Below, one piece after another: positions 34,647 through 49,190 of a DNA stretch of 64,000 nucleotides. Made by a program: the position numbers and the translations under genes. Under the pieces are notes generated by a model. The model did not search any database, was not told where the DNA came from, and worked only from the letters and a program-made list of their open reading frames with translations. The DNA comes from Coniella vitis (Eukaryota; Ascomycota; Sordariomycetes; Diaporthales; Schizoparmaceae), in assembly GCA_011317545.1 (NCBI GenBank), contig WUJK01000003.1, forward strand, positions 3,968,001-4,032,000, given 5' to 3'. Every line of letters begins with the position of its first letter. The stretch's first letter is position 1.

Positions 34647-37600
34647 CCGAACTCGAGGAAACTCGACGATTATAATTAATAGAAGTATCAGATTATAATA
34701 AAAAGAAGTAGTAATTTTATAAATATCGAGCGATATTATTATATCGATTATATAGTATTAGTATAGCGTAATTAGAGATACGAATAAATATAGATAAAGG
34801 GGGCGGAGGGTTTATATAGAGTTTTTATTACCCTAATTATAAATAGGGCGTATATAACGGCGTAATAGTTATAGCGTTTATATAGTTAGAATATTACGAA
34901 AAGTTAGTAACCTAAGTTAAATTATCGATAAAAGATAATATTTAAAGTATTTTCGAGCTAAAGTTAAGTATAGAGAATATTAAATAGGTAATATAGGTAT
35001 TAAAAGTTTATAATATAGATATATAAAGCTATTATAAAAGCGTAGCTATTATATAGAGAAACCTTAATATAGTAATTATTAAAATATTAGTAAAGTATTA
35101 AATAATAAAGCCGGTATAGCCTTAGAAGATATAAGCGATAACGGCTCGAATAAATAGCGAAAGTATATAGAAACCGAAGCTAATAATCCTAGCCTATTAT
35201 AACCGAAAAGTAATAATCTATAGTAATTAAACGATAGTAAACTTTACTCTAATCTAGCTAATCTAAATAGCGAATAATAATATTAATAGCGAAGAAGCGG
35301 TAGCTATATAACGGTTATATAGCGGAGATATTATATTTATATTTAAAAAAGAAGTAAGTTATATAAATAAAGAATAGGTTAGAAGAAGATAATATTTAGC
35401 GAAAATATAATGAAAGCTAAGCGAATATATATAATTATTATAAAAAGGATACCTATAGATTAATTAAAAGATATATAAGCTAATCTAGAAGAGCTATTCT
35501 AAAACGTTAAAATAATAAGCTTATAGAATATAGATAGAATTAAATCGAAGATTTCTAAAAGTAATATAATTCGAGCTATATTTATTATAACGCTTAATAA
35601 TATATAAGTTATTAAAAAGATATATAAAGGACTTTTACAAAGGGTATAGCTTTTTTTATAAACTCTATATATAGGATATAGTAATATATTAATACTTTAA
35701 ATATTATAAGTATAATTATATTATAAGATATTATATAAAGAATATTAAATATAAATATTATATAGGAATAGTATATAAATAGGGAGATTATAGCTAGCCC
35801 TTACTAAAAGATATATCGAGGATTAAATACTTAAATTATAACGGAAGCTATATAATATAAGCAAAGAATTACTTAATAGCGCTTATATAGAGGAATAGGG
35901 CGAGAAATATATATTAATACCGATTATAAGGATTTAAAGTCGGTATATTAGTATAGCGGCTTAATAGCGAATTTATAGGAGGAACGGTAAATATATTTTA
36001 ATTGATATCGAGGAAGAAATTAATGTTATTAAAGGAGGAAACGCTGTAAAATAGTAGATTAAGTAGCGCGTTATACTTTAATAGTTTTACTATAGATTCT
36101 ACTTAACCCTTTTCCTTATAATAATTATAATATTATTTTAGAATATAGTAGGTAATAAGGTATATACCTAATTAATATTAATAATAGAGGAATAACCGGA
36201 TATAATAACGTTATAAGAATTATAGATAAGAATTATAAAAAAGCAGGTACCGGTTATAATAGTAATATTATATAATTAAGTATATATAGGTAGAGGTAGG
36301 GCTACGATCTTTATATATAAATAATATAAATTAATAGTATAGCAATAACGAATAGAATATAATTAGGCGATAATAGAGTTTAAATTAAGGCTGTATATAT
36401 AAACGGTTTATTTAGAACTTAAATCTAGCTTATATAGGATATACCCGTTATCCGAATTTATATTAATAAAGTAATAAAAGTATATTATATTAATAAATAA
36501 CTTTAATATATAGTATCCCTTATAGGGTAAGGAAGGTAGGATATTAAGATAAATAAGTAACCTTCTTATATTAATATAATAATAGCGCTTATATCTAATA
36601 ATACTATATAATAGAATTATTAGGAGGAAAAGAATAGAATAACCCTTAATTATAAATCTTATATAAATAGCTAATAATATTAATTAATAAGAAGAGATAT
36701 TATCTAGATAAGCTAGTTTAGATATAAAGTATAGCTTATTTATATAAAAAATATAAAGAAAGTTTACTTCCTAAACAAGGAAGTTTAAAGGTGGAAGGAT
36801 ATAAACCTAATAATAGTTTAAATAATAATAAATAATCCTATTAAAAATCTAAGCGAGATTAAAACTCGAATATAATTAGAACGTTATACTAATAAATTAA
36901 TAAAGTAAATATATAGAATAGCTAATAAGATAATAGAAAAGAGAGTAATTATTTATAAAATCTAAAACCCCTAATAAATAAGGGAGGCAATATAAATAAT
37001 AGCTATAATAAAATAGATAAAACATAGTTTTCTCGTAATACCGAGTATATATATTATAAGGGAGGTAAATAGGAAGGTAGTAGTATAAAAGGGGATAATT
37101 ATAAATATATAAAGAGCGAGTTAATATTATATAATAGTAAAGGCTTTATAAAGTATAAATAAATTATAAACCCTTAAGAAATAAGCTAGAATAAAGAGCC
37201 ATTTACTAAAGCTAAACCCTTAACTACCCCCCTTTAAGAATTCGGATAAAATACCTTATACTATATATAAAGAAAAAAATAGCGTTCTAATAGCGAAATT
37301 CTTCCTAAATCCCGAGATAAATCTTTGAGATATCGGAGAAGAACTTAATATAATATATTTCGAGGTATATAATAGTATAGATATTATAAAGGTAATATAA
37401 ATTCTATAGAATAATAAATTATAAAAAGTAACCGAATTAAATAATATCCCGATTAGGTTCCTAAAGATATATAAGTTAGTATTAGCTTAGATATTAATAG
37501 GTATTATAAGTATAAGCTTTAAACTAATATATTTCCTATAATATTTCTATAAAATAAGAGTATCGATTCTTTAAAAGCTAAAGAAGATAAAAGAGGAGTA

Positions 37601-38925
37601 ATAAAAGGCCGGCGTGTATTAACCGATTATATTATTAAGCTATATTAAGGAGATTATAGAGAAAGCAGTAGGAAATTATATTATAAATATAATAGAAGAG
37701 TATAACTATTTACCTGAAGGGTAGATAGATTATATTCTAAACCGGCGGAATTTATATAATTTCTCGGCGTATAGCTAGATAGGAAGCTAAAATAATAATA
37801 ATACCTTAAGGACTTTAAAAAGAAGATAGAAACCTAAAAGTATATATTTATAAGGATTATAATATCTATATAGGGTTATATTAGCGATTATATAATGTAA
37901 GTTTATATAACGGCTATATAAAGTATTATAGTATATAAAGCTACGGTTTAATATTAATATAATAAAGATAAGAAAATAAAGAGTATTATATATAGCTTAA
38001 AGTAGTATAAATATAGTACTTATATATAGTAATAGGTATATATAAGATTACGCCAAAATACCTACTTAAAGTAGAGGCCGAATATTTATTATTACCGGTA
38101 TATCTCGATATAAAAATAATAATAATAAAGGAAAGATAGGAGGATAAGGCGGGATTCTAGCAGGCTTATAGCGCTATCGCTATATACGTAAATAGATAAG
38201 TAATTAATATAAAAGCTATATAGATATAACCTTTATACGCTGAAGATATATTAAGCGAAAGATTATAAAAAGAATTATATAAAGAGCCGGATATAATAAA
38301 AAGAAGATAATATAAATAATAGGATTATAATAAAATAATATTAATCTTATAAAGGAGTAATATCTCCGTAGGTATAGTTAGAAACCTAAGGTTTACCGGT
38401 ATCCCTAATTATTATATAGGGCTTAGAAAGTTATAAATCCTCGATTCTTCTATAACTTAGGATCGAGTATATTAATCTAAAGTATACCTATTTAAGCGTA
38501 AGGTTCCTATTATAATAATACTAGTTTATTATTATAAAATAATAGAAATAGTAAAATATATTATTCTAGATTATTTAGAAGAGGATTATAAATAAGTCTA
38601 GCTATAAAATATAGCTATAGATAAAGTAGTAATCCCGCTATTATCGTATATATATTATAATATACTAGTAACCGACGCTAGGATTATAGGGATTATAGTA
38701 AAATCGCTATTTAGAAGCGGGAGAATTATAGCTTTTTCGCTAATAAAAGATATTATAGCCGGGGAAACGCTAAGCATAAGGCTTAAGGAGAGTAAAAGGA
38801 GGAGGTAAGGAGTAATATATATTTAACTAGCCTAATTAGTAAGAACTAGCCGTTAAGCGAAGAGAATAGGAAGTAAACGCTATATTAATATAGTAATAAA
38901 TAGATATAGCTATTGGTTTTTCTCT
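34647..38925 (+). mobile_element. Element A (Tad-like LINE), plus copy with deleted RT core
   Basis: Starts CCGAACTCGAGGAAACTCGA. ORF1-like region from about 34,990; an acidic/basic nucleic-acid-binding part to about 37,200; pol to about 38,200; the 3' region to about 38,925, where a B LTR interrupts. At about 37,725-37,740 the copy jumps from sequence equal to about 51,030 directly to sequence equal to about 51,620 of the other plus copy, so about 580 bp of the reverse transcriptase palm is missing. All frames carry many TAG/TAA. Confidence 0.65.
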
Positions 38926-38938
38926 AATACTTAGTTTT

Positions 38939-39554
38939 TCTTAGAGGTTATAATATATAATAGTAAAGAGGATCGAGGGGCTAAAGAAGAGGGTTAATAG
39001 TAGTTATATTATATCGAAGTGCTTGCTTGCTTCTATTGCTATTCCTTTCGTCGGGAGGGAATAGCTATATTTATAGTTATTTTATAGCTATCTTCTAGAG
39101 CCTTCTATTCTTTAATTTATAATATATATTATAAATCCGTATCTTTAGTTATTCCTATTGTTAGGTAGTGGAATAATATATTCTGCCGAGTGGTAAAGTA
39201 GTGGTGAAGGCTTACGTAGCCTGAAAAGTCTACGTACTTTCTAGAACCTTCTGCTAACGTCATTGCTTACGTAATCAACGTTATATATTTTATATTAGTA
39301 CATATATATATACTCTATACTAGTTATGATTATATTAGTAATAGCTTATATACTCGTTTAGTTATTAAGATATTGAAGAAAGTTTGTTAAAAGAGATGAA
39401 TTAGCGTTCTTTAAGCTCTTTTACTTTCTTTAGCTCTTTTCAAGCTTATTAGAGTATATATATAGCTATAACTTAGTATATATATATATTATAGTATATT
39501 ATTATATTATAGACTCTCTTATATATTACATAAGCGTTTTATATAGTCTTATAA
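38939..39554 (+). mobile_element. Solo-like LTR of Ty3/Gypsy element B
   Basis: About 615 bp, nearly identical to the reverse complement of 58,255-58,868. It starts near ...GAGGTTATAATATATAATAG and ends ...AGTCTTATAA. No B internal sequence adjoins on either side: A sequence lies to the left, and a short unique stretch then an A fragment lie to the right. It keeps many CA/TG steps (for example TAGTGGTGAAGGCTTACGTA), so it is much less RIP-mutated than its surroundings. Confidence 0.65.
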
Positions 39555-39616
39555 CTTCCCTATCCTGCTAATATATAACTTATAGGTACTTCCAGAATCC
39601 GGGATTCAGGCAAGGA

Positions 39617-39786
39617 TTATTATAAATAGGTATTATAAGTATAAACTTTAAGTTAATATACTTCTTATTGCGTTTTCGTAAAATAAAAGTCTCGGTCTTT
39701 TAGAAGCTTAAAAAGATAGAAAAGAAATAACGGAAGGCTAATATATACCGACCGATTATATTATTAAGCTATATCGAGAAGGTAGA
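39617..39786 (+). mobile_element. Element A fragment, pol region
   Basis: About 170 bp matching 37,497-37,670 and 50,818-50,986 (shared GGTATTATAAGTATAA). It ends exactly where the next A copy begins, so that copy probably inserted into an older one. Confidence 0.55.
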
Positions 39787-40966
39787 CCGAACTTAAGGAA
39801 ACTCGACGGCTATAACCGATAAAAGCATCGGATTATAATAAAAGAAAGTAGTAACCTTATAAATATCGAGTAATATTATTATATCGATTATATAGCGTTA
39901 GTATAATATAGTTAGAGATACCGATAGATCTAAATAAGGGGGACGGGAGATTTATATAGAGTTTTTATTATCCTAATTATAAATAGGGCGAATATAATAA
40001 TATAGCCGCTATAACGTTTATATAGCTAGAATATTACGAAAAGATAGTAACCTAAGTTAGATCGTTAATAGAAGATAATATTTAAAGTATCTTTAAGCTA
40101 AAGTTAAATATAAAGAATATTAAATAGGTAATATAAATACTAAGAGTTTATAATATAAATATATAAAGCTATTATAAAAGTATAGCTATTATGTAGGAGA
40201 ACCTTAATATAGTAATTATTAAAGCTTTAATAAAATATTAAATAATTAAGCTAGTATAGTTTTAGAAGATATAATCGATAATAGTTTAAATAAATAGCAA
40301 AAATATATAAAAATCGAAGCTAATAATCCTAGCCCGCTATAACTAAGAAGTAATAATCTATAGCGATTAAATAACAATAAACCTTATATTAATCTAGCTA
40401 ATTTAAATAATAAATAATAGTATTAATAGCGAAGAAATAATAGCTATATAATAATTATATAGCGGAGATATTATATTTATATTTAAAGAAGAAGTAAGCT
40501 TATATAAATAGAGAATAGGATAAAAGAAGATAATATTTGGCGAAAATATAATAAAAGTTAAGCAAATATATATAGTAATTATAAAAGAAATACTTATAAA
40601 TTAACTAAAAGATATATAAGTTGATTTAAAGGAGCTATTCCGAAATATTAAAGTAGCGAACTTATAAAGTATAGATAAAATTAAACCGAAGATTCCTAGA
40701 AGTAATATAACTTAAGCTATATTTATTATAATACTTAACGATATATAAGCTATTAAAAAATATATAAAGAGAGATTCTTATAAAGGGTATAGTTCTTTAT
40801 TTATAAACCCTATATATAGGATATAGTAATATATTAATATTTTAAATATTATAGGTATAATTATATTATAAGATATTATATAAGAGTAGTATATAAGTAG
40901 GGAGAATATAATTACCTCTTATTAAAATATAATTCGAAGATTCAATATTTAAATTATAACGAAAGC

Positions 40967-40980
40967 TATATAATATAAGC
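40967..40980. repeat. Target-site duplication of C1, left copy
   Basis: The 14 bases TATATAATATAAGC are repeated exactly at 49,191-49,204. The undisturbed A copy at 35,853-35,870 has the same site once (TATATAATATAAGCAAAGAA), which confirms the insertion point. Confidence 0.85.
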
Positions 40981-43900
40981 ATCCTTCCCGACACTTTTCT
41001 CGTGTACGCCTGCTTTTGTTAAGGGTGCGTACGGTTTTGCTAAAGGAGGCCCTGCCTGCGGACGCGATATAGGGCGGCTCGCCGCCGCCTAAGGGACTAG
41101 TACTTAGGACGGATACTAGTTCTATTACGGATTCGATTTACTCCCCTATATAGTAGAAGAGGCACTACGGTACCGCGCTATAGTTATAGGAGGATACTAC
41201 TGCTCGTTAAGATAACCCCCTCGCCCCTAGTACGGTTAGGACCCTCCTTATAAGCGTATACTATACGTTTATAGCTCGGGAGATAGTCCTACTAGTAGTA
41301 GACGAGACCCTAAGGAAACTAGTTAATACCTTTAAAGGCCCTTTATAGAGCGAGGAGTATCTTTATATAGAGAGGGTATATTCCTAACTCCTAGCTATAG
41401 CTAGGCGCGAGCTTAAAAACTTTTTATCGGACCCGGCTATTAGCCGGCCTGCTCCGATATACCCGATTCCTCCTATTACTATTCTATAGGTAGTATTCTA
41501 CCCCTAGTAGCTACCTTTACCCGCTTAATACCCCTAATAGGGTTAAAGCTAGGCTACCGTTATAAGTATAGCTACTAAGCTCCTAGCGGAGCCGGCTTGC
41601 TATACTCGAAAAGCCGGCCCCTAATATAGCCGGTAGTAAGGATAGGATATAAGGATCCTCCTTAGGGCTATCCCTTATAATATACTTATAGGCTCGCCCT
41701 TTTAGGGACTTAAGCTAGGTATTTATACTCGGCTTTAGATCCCTATAATTAATATAGCGATAGTTACTAAAACCCCTATCGGCTAAGCTCTATACCTTAC
41801 TAGTAAGGAGGTTTAGGATAAGCTTCTCGTTAACCCTCTAAGGGATAAGCTATTAGAGCTAATATAAGCGTCTTCGGTAATTATACCGTAAACCTAGGTT
41901 ACCTATATAGCGACCGGGGTTCCGAGGGAGCTCTATAACCTCTTTACCTATTAAAGGGTTTCTCCTAAGGAATATATCCGGGAGGAGGCTATAGTATAAA
42001 TAAGAGTCGAGCCTATTTCTTATAGGCTTTCTACGAACGGATATAACTCTATTACGGGTATTATTACCTAGCTAGTATCCTTTTTATATAAAGTATAACC
42101 CTTTTAGGTCTTTAACCTACCCTATACCTAGCTAGTATAGAAGACGGAGAAGCTCTCTTTTTATATAGACGGCTATCTTAGCTACTACTTAACTAAGCGT
42201 TATATAAGGAGTAGGCGGTACCCTATCTGCTCTAACGCCTAATATACTTAGGAAGGGGAGGTTTATATATTTCCCCCTAGGTATACTAATTACTATAGGC
42301 CGGTCCGCTCTAATTACCTTAGCTATACTACCGCCCTTATAATAATTAATAGGTAATTTTATTACCTATCTATCTCTAAGCTTAAGAAGATTAGGAATAT
42401 AGATAAGGCCTATTATAATAATATAAATACGGCTATAGATATTATTAGTAACTAGCGGGAGCCTTAACCCCTTATTAAGCCTATAGAGTAGCTATCTATC
42501 GAAAGCCCCTCCCGGAAGCGGCTTTATAATAATATCCGCGATTATATACCGCCGACCGGCTTATAATAGCGCCCGCGGCTCGACCCGGCTAATATGCCGC
42601 CTCCGGAGGGTCCTAGCCCCGTTATAGAGAGAGAGCCTACGCCCCCGGCGGATATAGTTAAGGACGACGACGATACGGTTATAATCCTTAGCTCCTAGGG
42701 GGGCTTAAATATTATTACTCCCCCTATATATAAGTAGGATATACCCTTCCGATAGCCGGGGGGCTTCTTTTATAATCGCTTAAGCGAATATAGGGAAGAA
42801 ATAATCTACTTATATTATACTATTAGTACTCTATACTAAGTAGGGGGTAAACGTTATATAGGTTTAGGAGCCGTATATAATATATAATATAAGAACTTAA
42901 AGATACCCTACTTATAAGCTTTTCTCGCCGGTAGATAACTAAGGAGGGGATCCGATAGCCTATTATAAGGAAAGGTAGTAGGAGTTATTCGGTAATAAGC
43001 CCCGGGTCCTAATATATATATAACGGGGTTATAGGCTATATATAAAGTAGTAATAGCCCCTTATTATAAGGGACGGACTTTAGCTAAAGGTATTAGGGAT
43101 CCTTTTAATTAATATTTACCGGGCGCTTAGGGAGGATATAATACTCGACTATATATTAAATAGTTTATTTATATAGAGATAAGTAGTTAGGGGCGATTTT
43201 AATATAATCTATACTCCTTATAAGCCGGGTAAGCTTAATAAAAGGGGTAGTAACCGGGTTAAAAACTAGATATTATTTAGAGATATATTCTTTATAAATA
43301 CCCCGGGTATCCCTATATATATCTAAGAGGGGGTCTTTAACCTAATCTTCTCTAATATTCTAAATATAGCTATAAAGGTTATTCCTAACCTATATATTAG
43401 CTCTAATTATAAGGCTATTATTATAACTATCGGTAATAATCCTCTACTCCCCTAGGAATAGCTAATATAGCTATAAGTAGACTTATAATCCCTCCCGGCC
43501 TTTAAGGGCCTTTTAAAATAGGGCTAATAAATATACTACCCCTCTTATAAGTAGAGAGCCCGGCTTTTTTAGATAATTAGGTAACCCGCTTAGACTACCT
43601 TTAGGGTAGGGCCCTAAAGGCGGTAAGGCGGTAGCTATAACCTTATTCCTAAGCCCCTTAATAGGATAATAGGGTAGAGGAGGTATACCGGGTATATATT
43701 AAGGCCCGATATAGTTATTAAACTTACTCGAGAGAGTTTTAGGTAGCTAGGAATACCTTTAAGGGGGCTATTCGAGTATATCGGCAAGCCTTTTAATAGG
43801 ATAGGATCGATATAATAGCTTCGGATACGGATATCTTCGGGATAGTAAGGTAGTATAAGCTAGCTATACCGCTATAGGCTCCCCCGTTATATATAGGGGA

Positions 43901-46900
43901 CGGTATATTATATAAGGACCCTATTAAGAAAGCGAGCTTACTATAAGATAAGATTCTATAGTAGTTCTTTAGGGATAACGATCTAATTAGGGACCCGCTC
44001 GAGGGCTAGGACGCCTTTAAAGCCCGTTTCTAATAGAGTTATACGGCTACGCTTAAGGAAGTAGAGGAGTATATTATCCGAGTTAAGTTTACCTCTCCCG
44101 GGGTAAATAGCGTTTCGGTATCCCTATTAAAGGAGTATTAGGATAATATTAGCCCTTTTCTAATTTAGCTCTATAACTATTACCTTATTATAGATTACTT
44201 TCCTTTACTTTAGTATTATACTAAGGTATCGATATACCCTAAGCTAGGTAAAAGGGATATAGGTAGCCCTAGGTTATATAGGCCTATTACTCTCCTTTCT
44301 ACCTTTTCTAAGGGGCTCGAGAGGCTAATTATATATAAGCTCTCCTAGATCTTACTTACTAAAGGGGTCCTTAACCTATAATACTATAGGGCGCTACTAA
44401 AACGCTTTATAATAAACCTTATAGCGGTACTTATATATAACGTCGAGCTAGTACTCTTCCGAGGGCAGGTTATTATAATAGTAACTAGGGATATATAAGG
44501 GGTATTTAATACCGTCCTCCCTAATAGACTAGTTATACGGCTATAAGTCCTTAGTTTCCTACTCTTATATTAAGTTTAGTAACCTCTTTCCTAATAGTAT
44601 AGCTAGTATAAGTCCGCCTAGATAGGTCGACGATAGGTTTCTCCTTAGTAAGATATAATATACCCTAAGGCTCGCCTCTCTCGCCGGTACTATATATAAT
44701 CTACCTCTTTAAACTTATTCTATAGGGTAGTAATAGGTATTTCTACTATATAGACGATATTCTCTTCCTTTATATATCTAATAGCGCGGAGAAAAATATA
44801 ATATTACTAGAAACGGATATAGCGAGTATTAATAACTAGGCTTCGAGGAATATAATATAGTTTATAGCGGAGAAAACGGAAGTTTTCTACTTCTTAAAGC
44901 GTAAGGAGGCGGTATAGCCGGCTATTATAATAGGCGGTAGGTATATAGAGCTTATTACTAATATACCCTCCTATTCTAAGGTAATTAGCTTCCGCTAGCT
45001 AGAATTCTAGTTTAATAAGCGTTTTATAGGTAGGAGGTATATTAAGGAAAGGGTTTATAAGATAGCGAAGGTTATAGCCTACCTTAGGAGCTTTAGGAAA
45101 GTATAATATAGCCCCCCTATAATATCCCTCCGTAAAGCGGTTGCGGTAATACTTATCCCGATATTTATATACGCGGCGGACGCCTAGTTTCGACCGGGCT
45201 ATACGCTTACGGTATAGCTTAAGAAGGCGGATTAATTACTAGTAAAGGGCGCTAAAGGGGTATTACCGGCGTAGAGGATAGTATATACGGTAATAGCCCT
45301 TTATAAAGCGGGCCTCCTTATAGCTAGGCTTACGCTAGGAGCGGCGGTTTACCGGGCCGGCCTATAGTATACTCTACTAGATATAGGGCACCCTCTCTAT
45401 AAACGGATATACGCTCCTATAGGATATAACCTTAGGGTATTTAATACGCGCTTTATAAACGCTATATATAGCTTTCCTATTATACCTAAACCGGCCCTAT
45501 TAACCCCTTAATATCCTAACTATATTATACTAAACCCTAATATCGGTTACCCTAAAGAGGAAGTAGCTATATATTATAATATATAATATATAACCCTACT
45601 ATTAAATATTATAATAGTATATATAGATAGCTTTAAGGTTTAGGAGGGACCTAAGCGTAGGGTAGGCTATAGGTATATTATAGTAAGGGATAGGGTATTC
45701 GTTACTATTATTACTAGGGTATTTTATAAATACTTATACGTTTTTAACGCTAAAGCGGTTAGGGCGCTTATAGGACTATAGCTAGCGCTAGAAATAGTAC
45801 TATTAATAATATTTATCTATATAGATAATACCTCGGTTATCTAGGGATTACGGGGTAATATACTTATTACCTTATAATAGGCTTTCCGAAGCTTTTAGGC
45901 CTTTTATAAGTAATACCTTACGGAGGGACGGTTAATAACTATCCTTTAAAGCCTTAGTTATATAGGTATAGTTAGGAACGAGCTTATAAATACCTTTATA
46001 AAGAGGGGTATAATACTTACCTTAATAGGGCGGGTAGTAAGCCCTATTACCTCGGGTATACGGACCCTATATCGAGAGGGAATTAGGAGCTTTAAGAAGA
46101 TATAATAGATATATTAGTAGGTAGTCTTATCTAGCTAATATAATACTTAGGGGCTAAGCTTTCGTACTATAATATAGCCGGCCCTTTCGCTAAGCTATTA
46201 ATAGCTAGCTCTCTTTATAGCTATAAAGATTAGTTATAACGACTTTAAAGTATATTATTATTAGTTTAGCCGGCTAGGGATAGGCCGCTATTATAGAACG
46301 GGCTATTCTAGTAAGCTTTCGCCTTAGTACTAGGTATACTATACGGTAGTTAAGCGGAGGTAGCGGGACTAGCCGGAGGGCCTAGCCGGGCCCCTTAATA
46401 CCCCTTTTTATAAAACGTACTTATAAAGGGTACTTATAGACTACTAGGTATAGTCTGCCTTCTTAAAAGCAGTCTATAAAGATTCTCTATAAATAGTACC
46501 CTTATTATTATATATATAGTAGATATAATATAGTTTACTACTTTATAGGAAAGCGGGTTTAATTAGGATCTTATACTATTAGCTATTAGGGTAGTTTATA
46601 GCTATATTATAGGCTATCTAGGGCTAAAGTATATTAAACTATATATAGTCGATTACCTAGCGTATAGCGTTACTAAGGGCGTATAGCGCGGTATAGCGGT
46701 CCGCGGGAGTACTTAGGGTAGGGGTAACTAGGCCGGGAAGTAACTATAATAAGCCTACGGCGCTAGGGGTATACTCCTGCTCGTAGGTAATACTAGCGTT
46801 AATAATAGTAGTAGTAGCTATAGTAGCTTAGCGCTAATATTACTAAGGCTAATATTATAGCTAGTATTACTACTACTAGCGGTAGCGGGGTAGGATATAG

Positions 46901-49190
46901 CGGGGGCGCTTCTAGGGCTATATAACCGGCTCTACCTCCTCCTCCGACTTACTAGACGATTCGGTAAGGCCCTCCGCTAATGCTTTATCGTAGGCCTCCT
47001 TAGCTATACGAATAGTAGTACGGTAGGGGGTATTATCCCTATCCTCCTATAGGGCGTTATATAGCTAGCGGCTAACGGTTATTAGGTAATTAGTTAAAGG
47101 GGTATAGCCCTTATATTAATAGCGCTAGTAGCGGGTACTACCCTTAATATCCTAGTAATCGCTAAGCGATTTACCGGTAATTACCGAGATTAGATACTAC
47201 TCGTAAGGTATATTACGTTAGGTTATAATACGATAGCTATTAAGAGTAGCTTTGCTAGCCTTCTATATCTTCTTACGCTTAGTAGAGGTAGTAGGAGTAA
47301 TAGCTTTACCCTTATTCTTAATAATATTAATCTTCTTCTTATTAATCTTAGCCTTAGGCTAAGTATTAGTAATAGTAATAGCGTTAGTAGTACGGGTAGT
47401 ATAAGGAGGGTTAGCCTTAATAGGAGCTACTATCTTAATAGCCCTAGCCCTAGTATTATTACTATTAGTAATAGTAGTAGAACGCTGCTTCTTAGTAATA
47501 GGAGTATTAGTAGGAGTAGAGGTAGGCATAGGGCGTTTATTACTAATATTACCGGTGGTAGTAGTATAGGCGATGCCGATATCGTTATCGTTACTACTAC
47601 TACTACTACTGCTATTATCGTTTATATAGGTACGATTAGTATGACTACTAGTAATATAGTTACTATCGTTATTAGCCTCGTCCTAATAGGCCTCCTTATC
47701 GTCCTCCTCGGCGTTATTATTACTAGTATATATATTATTAATAGGCTCCTTATCGCTAGAGGTATCTTCGGCCTATTCCTAGCTATTTTAGAGTAAGTCT
47801 ACCTTATCTTCGCTATTAGTATTATCCTTAGTAGCCTTGGTATTACTCTTATCCTTATCCTTAAGCTCGAGGGTGCTATTAAGGGCCTTTTATAGGATAT
47901 CTTTATCGCCCTTATCTTCGTTATAAATATAGTTATTACTATTAAGTATATTAGTAATCGGTTTTATAGCGCTATATAGGAGTATACTATATATTATAAG
48001 GGCGGTACCCTTCTTAATAGCTTTAGTTTCTATTAATAAATATACCTATTAGTAATAGTTAATTAATAGTATTAGAATTTAGCTTTAGTATAGTATACTA
48101 CGCTTATTATACTATTTATATAAGTATCTTATAGGAAGGATATACTACTTTATAGTAGCGCTAGATATAGTATTTATAGGAGCTTAGGCTAGTTTATATA
48201 GATTAATAGAAGTATTATATATTTCTTAGCTATACGGGTATTAATAATATTTGCGGTACGGCGCGCTTTAGTATATTTAGCTATATAATAATTTAAAACG
48301 TTAGTAGACTACTATAAGTCCTAGTATTCGATTAGGAAAGGTAGATACGCTTACTTCCTTTTTTAGGAGGTATTATAGTAGTAGTAATAGTAGTTATTAT
48401 ACTTAGGACTATAGAGGGGAGTATAGTACAGCGGCGGCGATAGTTAGTAATGCTACTATACTATTATATAATAGATTAAGAAAGGAGGAGGGAGAAGGGA
48501 GGAGGAGGAGGGAGTTTAGACGAGCTATAATAGGCGTAGGAGAAATATAGCAGATAGCGCTATACCCCTATTATTACCGATAGTAGGAGTATAATTAGCT
48601 ATAATAGCTATTGCCTATAATTATAGATAAAGGGCTAGCTATTATTAGTAGAAGGATATATACTTTTACGGACTAATAATAGTAGACGCCTTAAGGTATA
48701 TCTCTAACGTATCTTAAGCTATTACTCTATACTACTATAAGGGTATCTACGCTATATTAGCAGCTTAGCAGCTAGCTAGCTCTTTAGCGTAGCGCCCTTA
48801 GGCTGTTATACTAGTAAGGTTATCGCTAGTATAGTCGACGTATAATACGTATATATTACGGCTTCGGAACTAGTCTCGGCCGGTATCTAACGTCTAGTAA
48901 CTATACGGTGATACGCTAACCTAATAAAAACGTAGCTCTATACGGGCTATACTAATAGTATTATATAACTCTGCTCTAAGACTAATCCCTAGAGCATTTA
49001 GCCTCTAGGACGTAGCTAATACGCTATAAAGCAGCCTTCGGGCTGGGGTTGTATTACGAATATATATGCTGGGTGGGTATATATACGCTCCTTAGCAGTA
49101 CGATAGGCAGTGTACGCCGAGATACCCCTTGGGAGGTATGCTAGCGTAACTGGTCCGGCGTTAATTTAATTAAATAAATAAATAAATAAA
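40981..49190 (+). mobile_element. Element C1: full-length Tad-like LINE, 8.2 kb
   Basis: Inserted in element A with a 14-bp target duplication and a (TAAA)n tail at 49,173-49,190. Order: ORF1-like region to about 42,700; apurinic-type endonuclease with GDFN at 43,191-43,202 and a GVFNLIFSN box near 43,330; reverse transcriptase with RPITLLSTFSKGLERL near 44,280, GVFNTVLPNRLV near 44,500 and the catalytic box YIDD at 44,747-44,758; RNase H near 45,600-46,000 (VYID, then IYIDNTSVI). A further 2.7 kb follows before the tail and carries an antisense frame. All frames are stopped by TAG/TAA from RIP. Long for a Tad element because of the extra 3' region. Confidence 0.8.
46640..48200 (-). pseudogene. 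RIP-broken accessory frame antisense to the C1 LINE genes
   Basis: On the minus strand, downstream of and convergent with the RT gene, the sequence translates to the same protein-like text as the plus strand of C2 at 53,881-55,370. Shared pieces include IAKEAYDKAL, ALYALSNAIR, a lysine-rich stretch, a Trp-codon-rich block (now TAG) and a Gln-rich tract. The frame stays aligned between copies. No function is assigned; see the C2 entry. Boundaries are approximate. Confidence 0.55.
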
